Part shown: piece by piece, positions 1-8,606 of the stretch | Layout of the letters: each line of letters begins with the position of its first letter | Numbering within the stretch: position 1 is the first letter of the stretch | Assembly (NCBI GenBank): GCA_030706745.1 | Contig: JAUZNX010000011.1 | Location: 1 to 64,000, forward strand | DNA: 64,000 nt | Reading direction: 5' to 3' | Source of the DNA: Bacteroidota bacterium | GTDB lineage: Bacteria; Bacteroidota; Ignavibacteria; Palsa-1295 | Program-made: the position numbers and the translations under genes | Notes under the pieces: model-generated | Told to the model about the DNA's origin: nothing | Seen by the model: only the letters and a program-made list of their open reading frames with translations | The model's database searches: none

Positions 1-119
1 CTGCGAAATCTTCCGGTTCGCTAACGGCTCGGCGAGCCCGTTGTTGTTCACGCTAAACGAAATCGGAAGCGTGAAGGTCTGGCCGATGACGCTGGCACCC
101 GAACCCGCCGTAGCCGTTA
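1..119 (-). repeat. 119-bp perfect repeat shared with 4498-4616
   Basis: Bases 1-119 are identical to 4498-4616, inside the paralogous downstream gene and in the same codon register. Identity stops sharply at base 120, beyond which the paralogues fall to roughly 70 percent similarity by eye. The left limit is not visible because it runs into the window edge. This looks like gene conversion or recent recombination between tandem paralogues. Confidence 0.9.
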
Positions 120-3100
120 CGGCTTGAGTCACGCCAGTATCCGCCACGTAGATGGCGACCGTTGTGTCACTTCGCGAACTCTTGAGTTCGACAAAGAGCG
201 TGTCGCTATAGAAGTTGCGGCCACCCACCTGGTCCGGAATAAACATGATCTGGACCGGTAAGGAACCCTGCCCATGTACTGTGTCGCCAATCGGATTTCC
301 GAGAACAGAGAAGTTCTTCCCGCTCTTGAAACTGATCGCCGCAATTGTATCGGCGACCTCGCCACTGGCATCCTTCGGCTGCAGGTTATAAACTGTAACC
401 GTGCGCGTTGGATTATCACAGGCTGAGAATCCGCTGGCGGCATAACCCTGCCCGGCCGCACCGCCAACCGTAGTGTACGCAGTGATTTCTGCAGTAAGCG
501 GAGTGCAAGAATTCGGACTTGTGAAGGTTACCGCGAGATCTTGCTTCGCGTCGAAGCTCACCGACGGATCAAAGCAAATTGTCACCGTTACAGACTGATG
601 AGGCTGCAGCGTCACAGGCAAGCCCGTGATCTTGAATGAGCTCGCATACGTGACGTTTGTCGCATATCCGGACACATCAAGCGGTTCATCTGTAGTGTCG
701 GTTATTGTCAATGTCTGGCAGACTACCGGACTTTGATACTTGACCGGCGCAAAGTTAACGACACCTCCATTGCTGACCACTCCGGAACGGTAAATAACGT
801 GTACCTTCAGGATCAGCGGCTGACCTCCGATCAACTGAGTGGTGCCATCTCTATCGTCCACGTAATACGCCCAGACGGTATCGATGAACGTGCTGTCTTT
901 GGAGAGCGGCGCATCGAACTGCATGGATACAAAGAGCATGTCTCCCGGATTGAGAGCCTCTTGCATGTTCGAGGGATTCGCAACCAATGTCCCATTATTC
1001 CGGGTCACCGTGAAGTTCGTGAAGTATGGCGAACTATGGATAACCTTGGAAATCGTCGTGGCGCTGGTCCCGGAAGCGGCAATGGTGTCGGTCAGTATCA
1101 AGACGTCGTTGCCCGCACTGGCGCAAGTGATCGTGGTGTCGATGTTCGAGTAGAACGAACGACCCGGGGTCACTGCAAGGCCAGTCAGATTATTCGACCG
1201 GATGCCGGTTTCCGAACCACTGATGAGCTGTTTGCTCAGTGCATGCCACATCGTCCGATACTGTCCCGCTGTGTCGGGAGGATCGGTTGTCGTGAATGTA
1301 TAGGTCACCACATCGATCCCCTTACCTCCGAGGATAACAGGGTTAGTCGAAGTAGCCCAATGGGAATCCATTGTGGGCTTGAAATGCACTGGATCATCCA
1401 CCCACATCGAATCAATTTTGATTGGCTGGTTCGGTGAGGTATTTACGATCTCAATGGCTGCCCCCTTCGTTCCATCCCAGACACTGGATGTGCCCAGGAG
1501 TTGGGTGCCCCAGTCGTGTCCGGTAATCCGGAAATCCGGTTGCCCACCGGTACCAGTAAGGATCACATCTTTAACGAAGCAGCCATCGTCAACGCGAAGC
1601 GTGTCGAAGACGGTAGATCCCTTAATGGACTTGAAGCAGATCTTGACGATGCCGACGCTATCAATGCCAATTGGGGATGCCGGCTTTACGGTATCGGAGG
1701 CGAATGAGAATCCTTGGTCACCAAGTACCAGCGAGATGCTCTTGAAATGATATGGCGTCTTTTGTGTATTAACAATCGTATCATACATCATCACGCAATT
1801 GCTCGGATTACCGACGCCGAAATCCTGCAATGGGGGTCCGAGCCGTGCATCCTGAGGAACATACGTGCTGGTAATTGTCGTGGAATTGCCAGCTTGATCG
1901 AATACTGAAACAATCAGGATCGCCGGCTTGGTGGGGTCCGCGACGGTCATGTCATACAGCGATTTCGGTTTGGCCTTACCTTCGATCCAGGATGAATCGA
2001 GTAAATAACCCATGTTGTTGACCGAATCGACTCGGATATAGTAGATACCGGTAACCGAATCGCCACCGCTCAACAAGTCAGAAAGGTTGACATGCGCCTG
2101 AAGGCACTGACCCGAAGTGTCGGCCACGGGTGGTATGGTGTCAGGACTATTGAATGAATTCGTGGCAAAGGAACCCGTCCAGGCATACGACTCATCGAAT
2201 CCATAACCATAAATATATACGCCAACACCCGAATCGGACGTAATGACGTGACCACCTGGCGCAACATTACCCGCGCGATAACCTTCGAAGATTCCGTCAA
2301 TATAAACTCGCGTCAGATTCTTAACCGATTTGCCATCGAGAATTACGTTGTTATCGCCATAGTGTGCGATGATGCTCACGTAGTTCGTATACGGCGTCTT
2401 GTTGCCAATTGAAATTGGCGTTTGGAAGACGACTTGTTTCGTGAACTGATCGGACGAAGGAACAACGACCTCAGCCGGATCGCCCTGGCCATTGACGTTA
2501 TCCGGATAACTCGAGCTGTTGATATACTGCACGAGCAGAAATGGCTGATCGGAACTCCAACGGCTGCCTTGATCGATATCATTGCGCCAGTAGAAATCAT
2601 ATTTCTTGCTTGCGGTGAAATAGATCTGGTCCTGCTGGCGATCATTGTCATAGCGCTTGATAACCTGCCCGGCTTTGGTCGCAATGACAAGAAATGTCGA
2701 AGCATTATGCGCCAACGTCGCTCCCGGCGGTTGGTAAAATGGAATAGAGTAGTAGGTCTTGGCCCACGTTCGAACCGGCGGTATGTAATCGAGAACGTGA
2801 TCGCAATATGGGAAATCGCAAGGAATATTCGGACATTGTGAGCCTGCCTCCACACCGATCGGATTGTTCGACTTGATGACCGTACCCGTAAGATCGAAAT
2901 TGTCGCAGTCCGTTGTGCACGTGGTCTTGAATTCGATTGACTGACCACGGTTCAGGACAACCTGAAACGTTTGCCCTTGATGACCCATCACGCAACTGCA
3001 GCATGCACCATTCGAACCTTCGACTCGAACGTCTTGGGTCGGGGTGATACTGATTCGGGTGTTGTCCTGATCCGCAACGATTCCGAACTCACTCGGAAGA

Positions 3101-3639
3101 TCGAAGACATAGGAGCCAAAGCCTTCGAAAAGTGCGGCGTAGGCCGCGACTACGTACTCGGTGCCCCAGCCAATCGTCGGGATGATATACATTCCGTCCG
3201 ATGTATAAGGATTGTGTGACATCACGTAGGCGCAAATGTCGGCATTGGTCGACCAGACATGAACGCCCATGTCCTCAACCTGTCCGCTCGATTCCATCTC
3301 CCACTGCAGCGGGATATTGAATGCCGCCGTTTTGTATGGCTGAATATCGATGGAATACGTGCCACCGCTCGTAAGCTGGACGTGAACCGTCGTTACATTC
3401 GGGGAGGTTACATAGAGTGCGAAATACTTCCCAGAACCGCCAGGACCGTAATTCGTAATGAGCGTAAACCACAAATCCCGACCCATTTGCGGAGCCTGGA
3501 GATGTTTTGATTCGATCTTGTGGTGAATACGCGCATTCTGGGCTTGCGCGCCGGCATGCGGCATCGCGAGCAGAAGCACAAGCCCTAAAAGCGCGTAAGC
3601 ATAACGCACAGCCGCGCGGAGCACATAACGGTGTTTCAT
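1..3639 (-). CDS. Giant T9SS-type surface protein, IgGFc-binding-like plus anchor-D domains (3' end cut by window edge)
   Basis: Partial gene: 1213 codons are visible and the C-terminus lies left of the window. The frame is open at every point I checked (near 3144, 1989 and 147). The start is the ATG at 3639, followed by a signal peptide with a hydrophobic core (ALLGLVLLLAMPHAGAQA). Residues about 35-480 resemble an IgGFc-binding N-terminal domain (QMGRDLWFTL, HVWSTNADI, SHNPYTSDGMY, PTIGWGTEY), followed by a cysteine-rich stretch. Later segments (QDFGVGNPSNC, LTGTGGQPDFR) look like choice-of-anchor-D/ASH beta-sandwiches. It is a clear paralogue of the next gene over its whole visible length. 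By analogy it should end in a cohesin-like domain and a T9SS sorting domain, but these are not visible. Expected location is the cell surface or secreted. The ligand is unknown. Confidence 0.85.
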   Translation of the reverse strand, partial: MKHRYVLRAAVRYAYALLGLVLLLAMPHAGAQAQNARIHHKIESKHLQAPQMGRDLWFTLITNYGPGGSGKYFALYVTSPNVTTVHVQLTSGGTYSIDIQPYKTAAFNIPLQWEMESSGQVEDMGVHVWSTNADICAYVMSHNPYTSDGMYIIPTIGWGTEYVVAAYAALFEGFGSYVFDLPSEFGIVADQDNTRISITPTQDVRVEGSNGACCSCVMGHQGQTFQVVLNRGQSIEFKTTCTTDCDNFDLTGTVIKSNNPIGVEAGSQCPNIPCDFPYCDHVLDYIPPVRTWAKTYYSIPFYQPPGATLAHNASTFLVIATKAGQVIKRYDNDRQQDQIYFTASKKYDFYWRNDIDQGSRWSSDQPFLLVQYINSSSYPDNVNGQGDPAEVVVPSSDQFTKQVVFQTPISIGNKTPYTNYVSIIAHYGDNNVILDGKSVKNLTRVYIDGIFEGYRAGNVAPGGHVITSDSGVGVYIYGYGFDESYAWTGSFATNSFNSPDTIPPVADTSGQCLQAHVNLSDLLSGGDSVTGIYYIRVDSVNNMGYLLDSSWIEGKAKPKSLYDMTVADPTKPAILIVSVFDQAGNSTTITSTYVPQDARLGPPLQDFGVGNPSNCVMMYDTIVNTQKTPYHFKSISLVLGDQGFSFASDTVKPASPIGIDSVGIVKICFKSIKGSTVFDTLRVDDGCFVKDVILTGTGGQPDFRITGHDWGTQLLGTSSVWDGTKGAAIEIVNTSPNQPIKIDSMWVDDPVHFKPTMDSHWATSTNPVILGGKGIDVVTYTFTTTDPPDTAGQYRTMWHALSKQLISGSETGIRSNNLTGLAVTPGRSFYSNIDTTITCASAGNDVLILTDTIAASGTSATTISKVIHSSPYFTNFTVTRNNGTLVANPSNMQEALNPGDMLFVSMQFDAPLSKDSTFIDTVWAYYVDDRDGTTQLIGGQPLILKVHVIYRSGVVSNGGVVNFAPVKYQSPVVCQTLTITDTTDEPLDVSGYATNVTYASSFKITGLPVTLQPHQSVTVTICFDPSVSFDAKQDLAVTFTSPNSCTPLTAEITAYTTVGGAAGQGYAASGFSACDNPTRTVTVYNLQPKDASGEVADTIAAISFKSGKNFSVLGNPIGDTVHGQGSLPVQIMFIPDQVGGRNFYSDTLFVELKSSRSDTTVAIYVADTGVTQAVTATAGSGASVIGQTFTLPISFSVNNNGLAEPLANRKISQ

Positions 3640-3792
3640 CGTGTCGAAATTAATATGTGACATTTGCATTCGTAAGTCTCACCTAAAAAGAGAATTGAGA
3701 AATTTTTAGTGAAATCGGCGACGCCCCCGGCGGGTCTCGAAGAATTCCATTCAACGCGTATGTAGGCTTCGTTTTCATGTGGTTCGCGTGAT

Positions 3793-6700
3793 TTATCGTT
3801 GGATCACGAACTGTTTCGAGATCACAGTGCGGCCTTCGCTCAGGCGGTAGGTATACTGACCGCTCGGTAGGTGCGATACATCGCAGACAACCTGCCATGA
3901 ACCAGCACCCTGTGCGACGCCGTCAAGCGGACGCGCGACCTCGTTGCCCAGGATGTCATAAATCCCCAGCGAAAGGACGCCTTCCAGACGGTTCGCATAG
4001 CTGATCGTGATCGCGTTTCCTGTGACCGGATCCGGGGTCGCCGGATGGATGAAGTCGATTTCCGTGGCACCGTTCATCACAGCCCGCATGGTCTTATCGC
4101 CGCACAGCAGTTGATCGGCAAAATTACCACTCATCGAACTTGGCGAAACGCAACCTGCGATCGCACCCGTCGATGTCAGCAATTCCGTGTTCACAAGTGT
4201 GATCGGCGATTTGTCGGCACTGTCGGTCAACTTCACCTGGAATTTCAGGCTGCCGATCAGAGGAAGAATATTCGACTCGTCGAGATAGCTGCCGCTCGGA
4301 GCATTCAGTGTCAGATACAGCGTATCCAGAATCGCCCCATTGTGTACGGGTGGAATTTGTGGAATCTGCGGAGCCAGCGCGAGCCTCGATGACGGATCGA
4401 CGGTCCATGCTGGTGATGTAGCCGCCACGAATTGACTGGCGATCGTTCCCTGATCGATGCTTAGCAGATTGCTATTGAGCGCGATCGTGAACTTCACCTG
4501 CGAAATCTTCCGGTTCGCTAACGGCTCGGCGAGCCCGTTGTTGTTCACGCTAAACGAAATCGGAAGCGTGAAGGTCTGGCCGATGACGCTGGCACCCGAA
4601 CCCGCCGTAGCCGTTAGAGCTTCGGTCACGCCGGTATCTCGGACGACCACGAAGACGGTCTCATCAATACGCCAGTTGTGCAGCGTAACGTAAATCGTAT
4701 CCTGGTATGGTTGACGGCCGAAGACAGTTGGGTCCGGCTGGAACGTGATTGGGATGGATAGTGAGTCATAGCCATGGATCACAGCCTGGGCCTGCACCGG
4801 ATCTCCGACGACGGAGAAATTCTTTCCGATCGGAGAATTCGTAGACGTAAACCACACCTTGACGATTGTGTCCGCGACCTCTTCATCGGCATTCTTCGGC
4901 TTGGTATTATAAATCGTGACCGTCCGTGGCGCTAGGTCGCAAGCCGAGAAGCCACTTGGAACGTAGTCTTCGCCAGACGCGCCGCTAACGGTCGTCTGAG
5001 CAACCAACTGAAGCGGGAGATCCGGACAGCTGTTGCTATTTACCTGTACCGTCACCTGTTGAGTCTGATCGAAGCTAATGGAAGGATCAAAGCTGACAAG
5101 AATCGTAACGCTTCCATTTGGGGCAATCGCCTGGGGAGTCCATTTGGCGCCACCAGTCAACGAAAAGGTAAATGCCTTGCCGTAAGTCTGGTTCTTGAGA
5201 TCGAGGAGCGGGTTGATGAAGATACTGTCTACCACGAGCGTCTCACTGCTCTGCGTGTTCTTAATTGCAATCGGCAGCGTAACAGGCGGTCCTTGGTATG
5301 GGACCGCTGGGAAGGTCAAGAGCGCCGGGGTTACCACACCACTTCGATATATCACATGGATTGTAGCAAGCAGCGGACGACCACCGACCATCTTCGTCAG
5401 GCCATCTGTTTGGTCAATGTAGAAGGCGGTGATGGTATCGAAAAACGTGGTGTCTTTCATCAATGGAGCCTGGAACTGCTCCGTTACCACGAGCTTCTGT
5501 CCCGAATTCAGCAGTTCATTCATGTGCGATGGATCAGGAATGGCATTCCCATCGCGCATCACCCCGAACATCGAGAATTCCGTAGAACTATGCTGGACCT
5601 TAGTAATCGTGCTGGTAGCGCTGCCAGTCGCGGTGATTACAAATTGGAGTGATGCTGGCGGAGAGGTCGCATTCGCACACTCGATATCGAATGTCGTATC
5701 GGCCGTAAAGGTCGTACCTGCGGAGACTGTTTGTGCGGTCAGGATATTGGAGCGGACTCCCGTTTCGGTAGAGCTCACAAGCTGATCACTCTTGGCAAAC
5801 CAATTCAGCGAATATGGACCAATAGGATCCGTCAGGGTCGTGTGGAACGTGAATGTAACTGTGTCATGTCCCTTGGCAGGAATTAAGACTGGTTTCGATG
5901 GTGTCGCCCAATGCGAATCCTTCACCGGAAGGAAATTCGCGGAATCCACGGCATCAACCCACATTGAATTGATCGTAATCGGTACGGCAGAAGTATTGAC
6001 CACCTCGATCGGCAATCCCTTCGTCCCATCCCAGACGCTGTCCGTCCCGAGAAGCTGAGTGCTCCAATCATGGCCCGTGGTGCGGAAATCGGGTTGTCCA
6101 CCGGTACCGGTCAATAGGACCTTCTTCACGCTGCACCCATCATCAATAAGAAGCGTGTCGAATACAGTTGAACCCCTCAACGATTTGAAACAAATCTTGA
6201 CCAAATTCACACTTCCGACCGCCAGCGGCGAGGCAGGTAGGGTCGTATCCGTGGGGAAAGAGAAACCTTGATCGCCACGCGCGAGCCTGATGTTATGGAA
6301 GTAGTAGGGCAAATTCAGCGTATTAGATATTGTATCGTACATAACGATGCAACTACTTGGATCGCCGACACCGAAATCTTGCAGGGGCGGACCGAGCCGA
6401 GCATCCTGTGGCGCGTATGTACTGGTGACTGTCGTGACATTGCCTGCCTGATCGAACGCGGAGAGGATCAGGATCGCCGGCTTGGATAAGTCAGCGACCG
6501 TCATATCGTAGAACGTCTTAGTTATCGCGTTCCCTTCAACCCATGCCGGGTCGAGGTTAAAGGTCATGTTATTGCTTGAATCCACCCTAATGTAATACAG
6601 ACCAAGATTATTGGAATCGCCATCCACATCAGTCAAGTTGACATGCGCCTGGAAACACTGACCGGACGTGTCGGCCTTTGGCGCCGTCGAGTCAGCACTG

Positions 6701-8181
6701 TTATAGCTGTTGTTGGCGAATGAGCCGGTCCAAGCATAAGACTCGTCGTGGCCGTAGCCGTAGATATATACTCCAACCCCGGAATCGGAAGTCACGATGT
6801 GCGTACCAGGAGTGACGGCATCGGCCCGGTATCCCTCAAAAATGCCGTCCATGTAAACTTGGTGAAAGCTCTTCACGGATTTGCCATCGAACTTTACATT
6901 GGTATCGCCGTATTTCGCGACAATGTTCACATAGTGCGTGTATGGCCCTTGAGACCCGATCGAAATGGGCGTGCAAAATACCGCCGTCTTGCTGAATTCC
7001 TCGGCCGAATTAATCACGACTTCGGCAGGGTCGCCATTGCCGTTGATCCTGTCCGGGTACGACGCGCTATTGATATACTGCACGAGTTCGAATGGATCTT
7101 TCGAAGACCAGCGACTGCCCAGATCAATGTCGTTCAGAAAGAAAAAGTCGTACTTTTGGGACGAAGTAAAGACTGGCAACAACCCGCTAACATTATCGAA
7201 CCGATTGATGACCTGCCCCGGTTTTGACGCGACGACAAGGAAGGTCGAAGCCTGATGGCCGGAGGACGCGCCAGCCGGCTGGTAGAACGGCAACGTGTAG
7301 TATGACTTCGCCCAGGTGCGCACGGGCGGAAGCATGTCGACCACGTGATCGCAATAGGGAAAATCGCATGGAATATTCGTGCACTGCGAGCCACCCTCGA
7401 CGCCAATGGGATTGTTTGATTTGAGCACGGTCCCGGTCAGGTCATAGTTATCACAGTCTTGGGTACACGTGCTCTCGTACTGCACGGACTCGCCCCGGTT
7501 CAAGCTGACCAGGAAGGTCTGGCCCTTCAGCGCGAGCACGCAACTGCAGCATGCGCCGCTGCTGGCTTCGACCCGGATGTCCGCGGTCGGCGTAATCGAG
7601 ACACGCGTATTGTCCTGGTTCGCGACGATCCCGAACTCACTGGGGAGATCGATGGTCGTACTGCCCGAACCCTCGTTAAGCGCGGCGTAGGCGGCCACGA
7701 CATACTCGGTGCCCCAGCCGATTGTCGGGATGACGTACATGCCATCGGAGGTCGCGGGATTGTGGGACATGACGTACGCGCTGATATCGGCATCGTCCGA
7801 CCAGACGTGAACTCCGAACGGACCGACAGTGCCGCTCCCATGCATTTCCCATGTGAGCGGCATGTTGAATGTCGTCATCTTGTAAGGCTGGACGACAATA
7901 GTATTCCGCGCCCCACCCGTGAGCTGGACGTAGACGTTCGTCGTGTTCGGCGAGGTCACGTAGAGCGCGAAGTACTTGCCGGACAGGTTTTGCAGACCAT
8001 AGTTCGTGAGCAGGGTAAACCAGAGATCGCGACCCATCTGGGGTGCTTTGTGGTATTCGGAGACAATCTTGTGGTGGATCCTTGCGTCCTGCGCCCGCAG
8101 GCCCACGCCGCATAATGCCAGGATTAGAATGGAGAACCAAACCGCGAGCACACATCGAAAAGATGCGCGACGTCGCGTCAT
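3793..8181 (-). CDS. Giant T9SS-type surface protein, IgGFc-binding-like, anchor-D and cohesin-like domains
   Basis: Predicted secreted cell-surface protein of 1462 residues. I chose the ATG at 8181 (MTRRRASFRCVLAV) because it gives a normal signal peptide ending near GVGLRAQ; the frame stays open to 8256. Residues about 35-480 resemble an IgGFc-binding N-terminal domain (MGRDLWFTLL, SHNPATSDGMY, CCSCV, CDFPYCDHVV, GYGHDESYAW). From about 597 (LGPPLQDFGVGDPSSC) come repeated anchor-D/ASH-like beta domains. A cohesin-like segment lies at about 1190-1350, and the last 80 or so residues (HPATPDPVTGNA to SKQFVIQR) form a T9SS type A sorting domain. It lies 153 bp upstream of its paralogue on the same strand and may be co-transcribed with it. 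The domain assignments are by motif; adhesion or scaffolding is inference. Confidence 0.88.
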   Translation of the reverse strand: MTRRRASFRCVLAVWFSILILALCGVGLRAQDARIHHKIVSEYHKAPQMGRDLWFTLLTNYGLQNLSGKYFALYVTSPNTTNVYVQLTGGARNTIVVQPYKMTTFNMPLTWEMHGSGTVGPFGVHVWSDDADISAYVMSHNPATSDGMYVIPTIGWGTEYVVAAYAALNEGSGSTTIDLPSEFGIVANQDNTRVSITPTADIRVEASSGACCSCVLALKGQTFLVSLNRGESVQYESTCTQDCDNYDLTGTVLKSNNPIGVEGGSQCTNIPCDFPYCDHVVDMLPPVRTWAKSYYTLPFYQPAGASSGHQASTFLVVASKPGQVINRFDNVSGLLPVFTSSQKYDFFFLNDIDLGSRWSSKDPFELVQYINSASYPDRINGNGDPAEVVINSAEEFSKTAVFCTPISIGSQGPYTHYVNIVAKYGDTNVKFDGKSVKSFHQVYMDGIFEGYRADAVTPGTHIVTSDSGVGVYIYGYGHDESYAWTGSFANNSYNSADSTAPKADTSGQCFQAHVNLTDVDGDSNNLGLYYIRVDSSNNMTFNLDPAWVEGNAITKTFYDMTVADLSKPAILILSAFDQAGNVTTVTSTYAPQDARLGPPLQDFGVGDPSSCIVMYDTISNTLNLPYYFHNIRLARGDQGFSFPTDTTLPASPLAVGSVNLVKICFKSLRGSTVFDTLLIDDGCSVKKVLLTGTGGQPDFRTTGHDWSTQLLGTDSVWDGTKGLPIEVVNTSAVPITINSMWVDAVDSANFLPVKDSHWATPSKPVLIPAKGHDTVTFTFHTTLTDPIGPYSLNWFAKSDQLVSSTETGVRSNILTAQTVSAGTTFTADTTFDIECANATSPPASLQFVITATGSATSTITKVQHSSTEFSMFGVMRDGNAIPDPSHMNELLNSGQKLVVTEQFQAPLMKDTTFFDTITAFYIDQTDGLTKMVGGRPLLATIHVIYRSGVVTPALLTFPAVPYQGPPVTLPIAIKNTQSSETLVVDSIFINPLLDLKNQTYGKAFTFSLTGGAKWTPQAIAPNGSVTILVSFDPSISFDQTQQVTVQVNSNSCPDLPLQLVAQTTVSGASGEDYVPSGFSACDLAPRTVTIYNTKPKNADEEVADTIVKVWFTSTNSPIGKNFSVVGDPVQAQAVIHGYDSLSIPITFQPDPTVFGRQPYQDTIYVTLHNWRIDETVFVVVRDTGVTEALTATAGSGASVIGQTFTLPISFSVNNNGLAEPLANRKISQVKFTIALNSNLLSIDQGTIASQFVAATSPAWTVDPSSRLALAPQIPQIPPVHNGAILDTLYLTLNAPSGSYLDESNILPLIGSLKFQVKLTDSADKSPITLVNTELLTSTGAIAGCVSPSSMSGNFADQLLCGDKTMRAVMNGATEIDFIHPATPDPVTGNAITISYANRLEGVLSLGIYDILGNEVARPLDGVAQGAGSWQVVCDVSHLPSGQYTYRLSEGRTVISKQFVIQR

Positions 8182-8527
8182 TCTGTCGCATTCAAAATGT
8201 GACTCTTCCATTGCCATCAGATTTACGAAGCAGTAATACAAGCCCTGCAAAATCACGTTGCAACACCTTTCTGGAGTCGCACGCGATTCCGGTTACCGAT
8301 CTTAAAACAGCCCCCGCAGCAACGGGAGCGTAGCGAAGAAAGCGATTGCAAAGGCGCCGGAGGATCTCGTCAATAAGCAGCAGAACACGAGTACCGGCAG
8401 TGGTGAATCACCAATAGCATCTCAGGAATGGGACACATAGTTCCTCATTCGCAAGACACGCCTTCACCAAAGGCTGCTATATTTAAAACGTTCGAGAATG
8501 CAGCGGTTACAAAAAAATATTATGAAT
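8182..8527. other. Intergenic region upstream of the giant surface gene
   Basis: This stretch lies between the 8181 start and the terminator-like hairpin of the OmpA-family gene. I see no credible coding frame, RNA gene or strong promoter in it. It contains only an AT-rich patch near 8468-8485 and the A-run next to the hairpin. Confidence 0.5.
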
Positions 8528-8584
8528 AATGATGGGAGGCCGTTTTTGGCGCGATTTCGCCAGATTGGCGGCCATCCCATTCAT
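8528..8584 (-). terminator. Probable intrinsic terminator of the OmpA-family gene
   Basis: An imperfect inverted repeat (GATGGGAGGCCG paired with CGGCCATCCCAT) encloses a smaller GGCG/CGCC hairpin. Read on the minus strand it starts 23 bases after the stop codon at 8607 and is followed by an AT-rich tract with a run of seven T. The placement fits termination of the gene at 8607-11168. Confidence 0.55.
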
Positions 8585-8606
8585 CGAATATTGATCATCC
8601 AAGCCG

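Noticed and set aside
733-1750. Several plus-strand reading frames of 60-230 codons across 733-8333
   Set aside because: They are antisense to the two giant surface-protein genes, have arginine-rich or low-complexity translations and no start context. The minus frames have clear domains and signal peptides.
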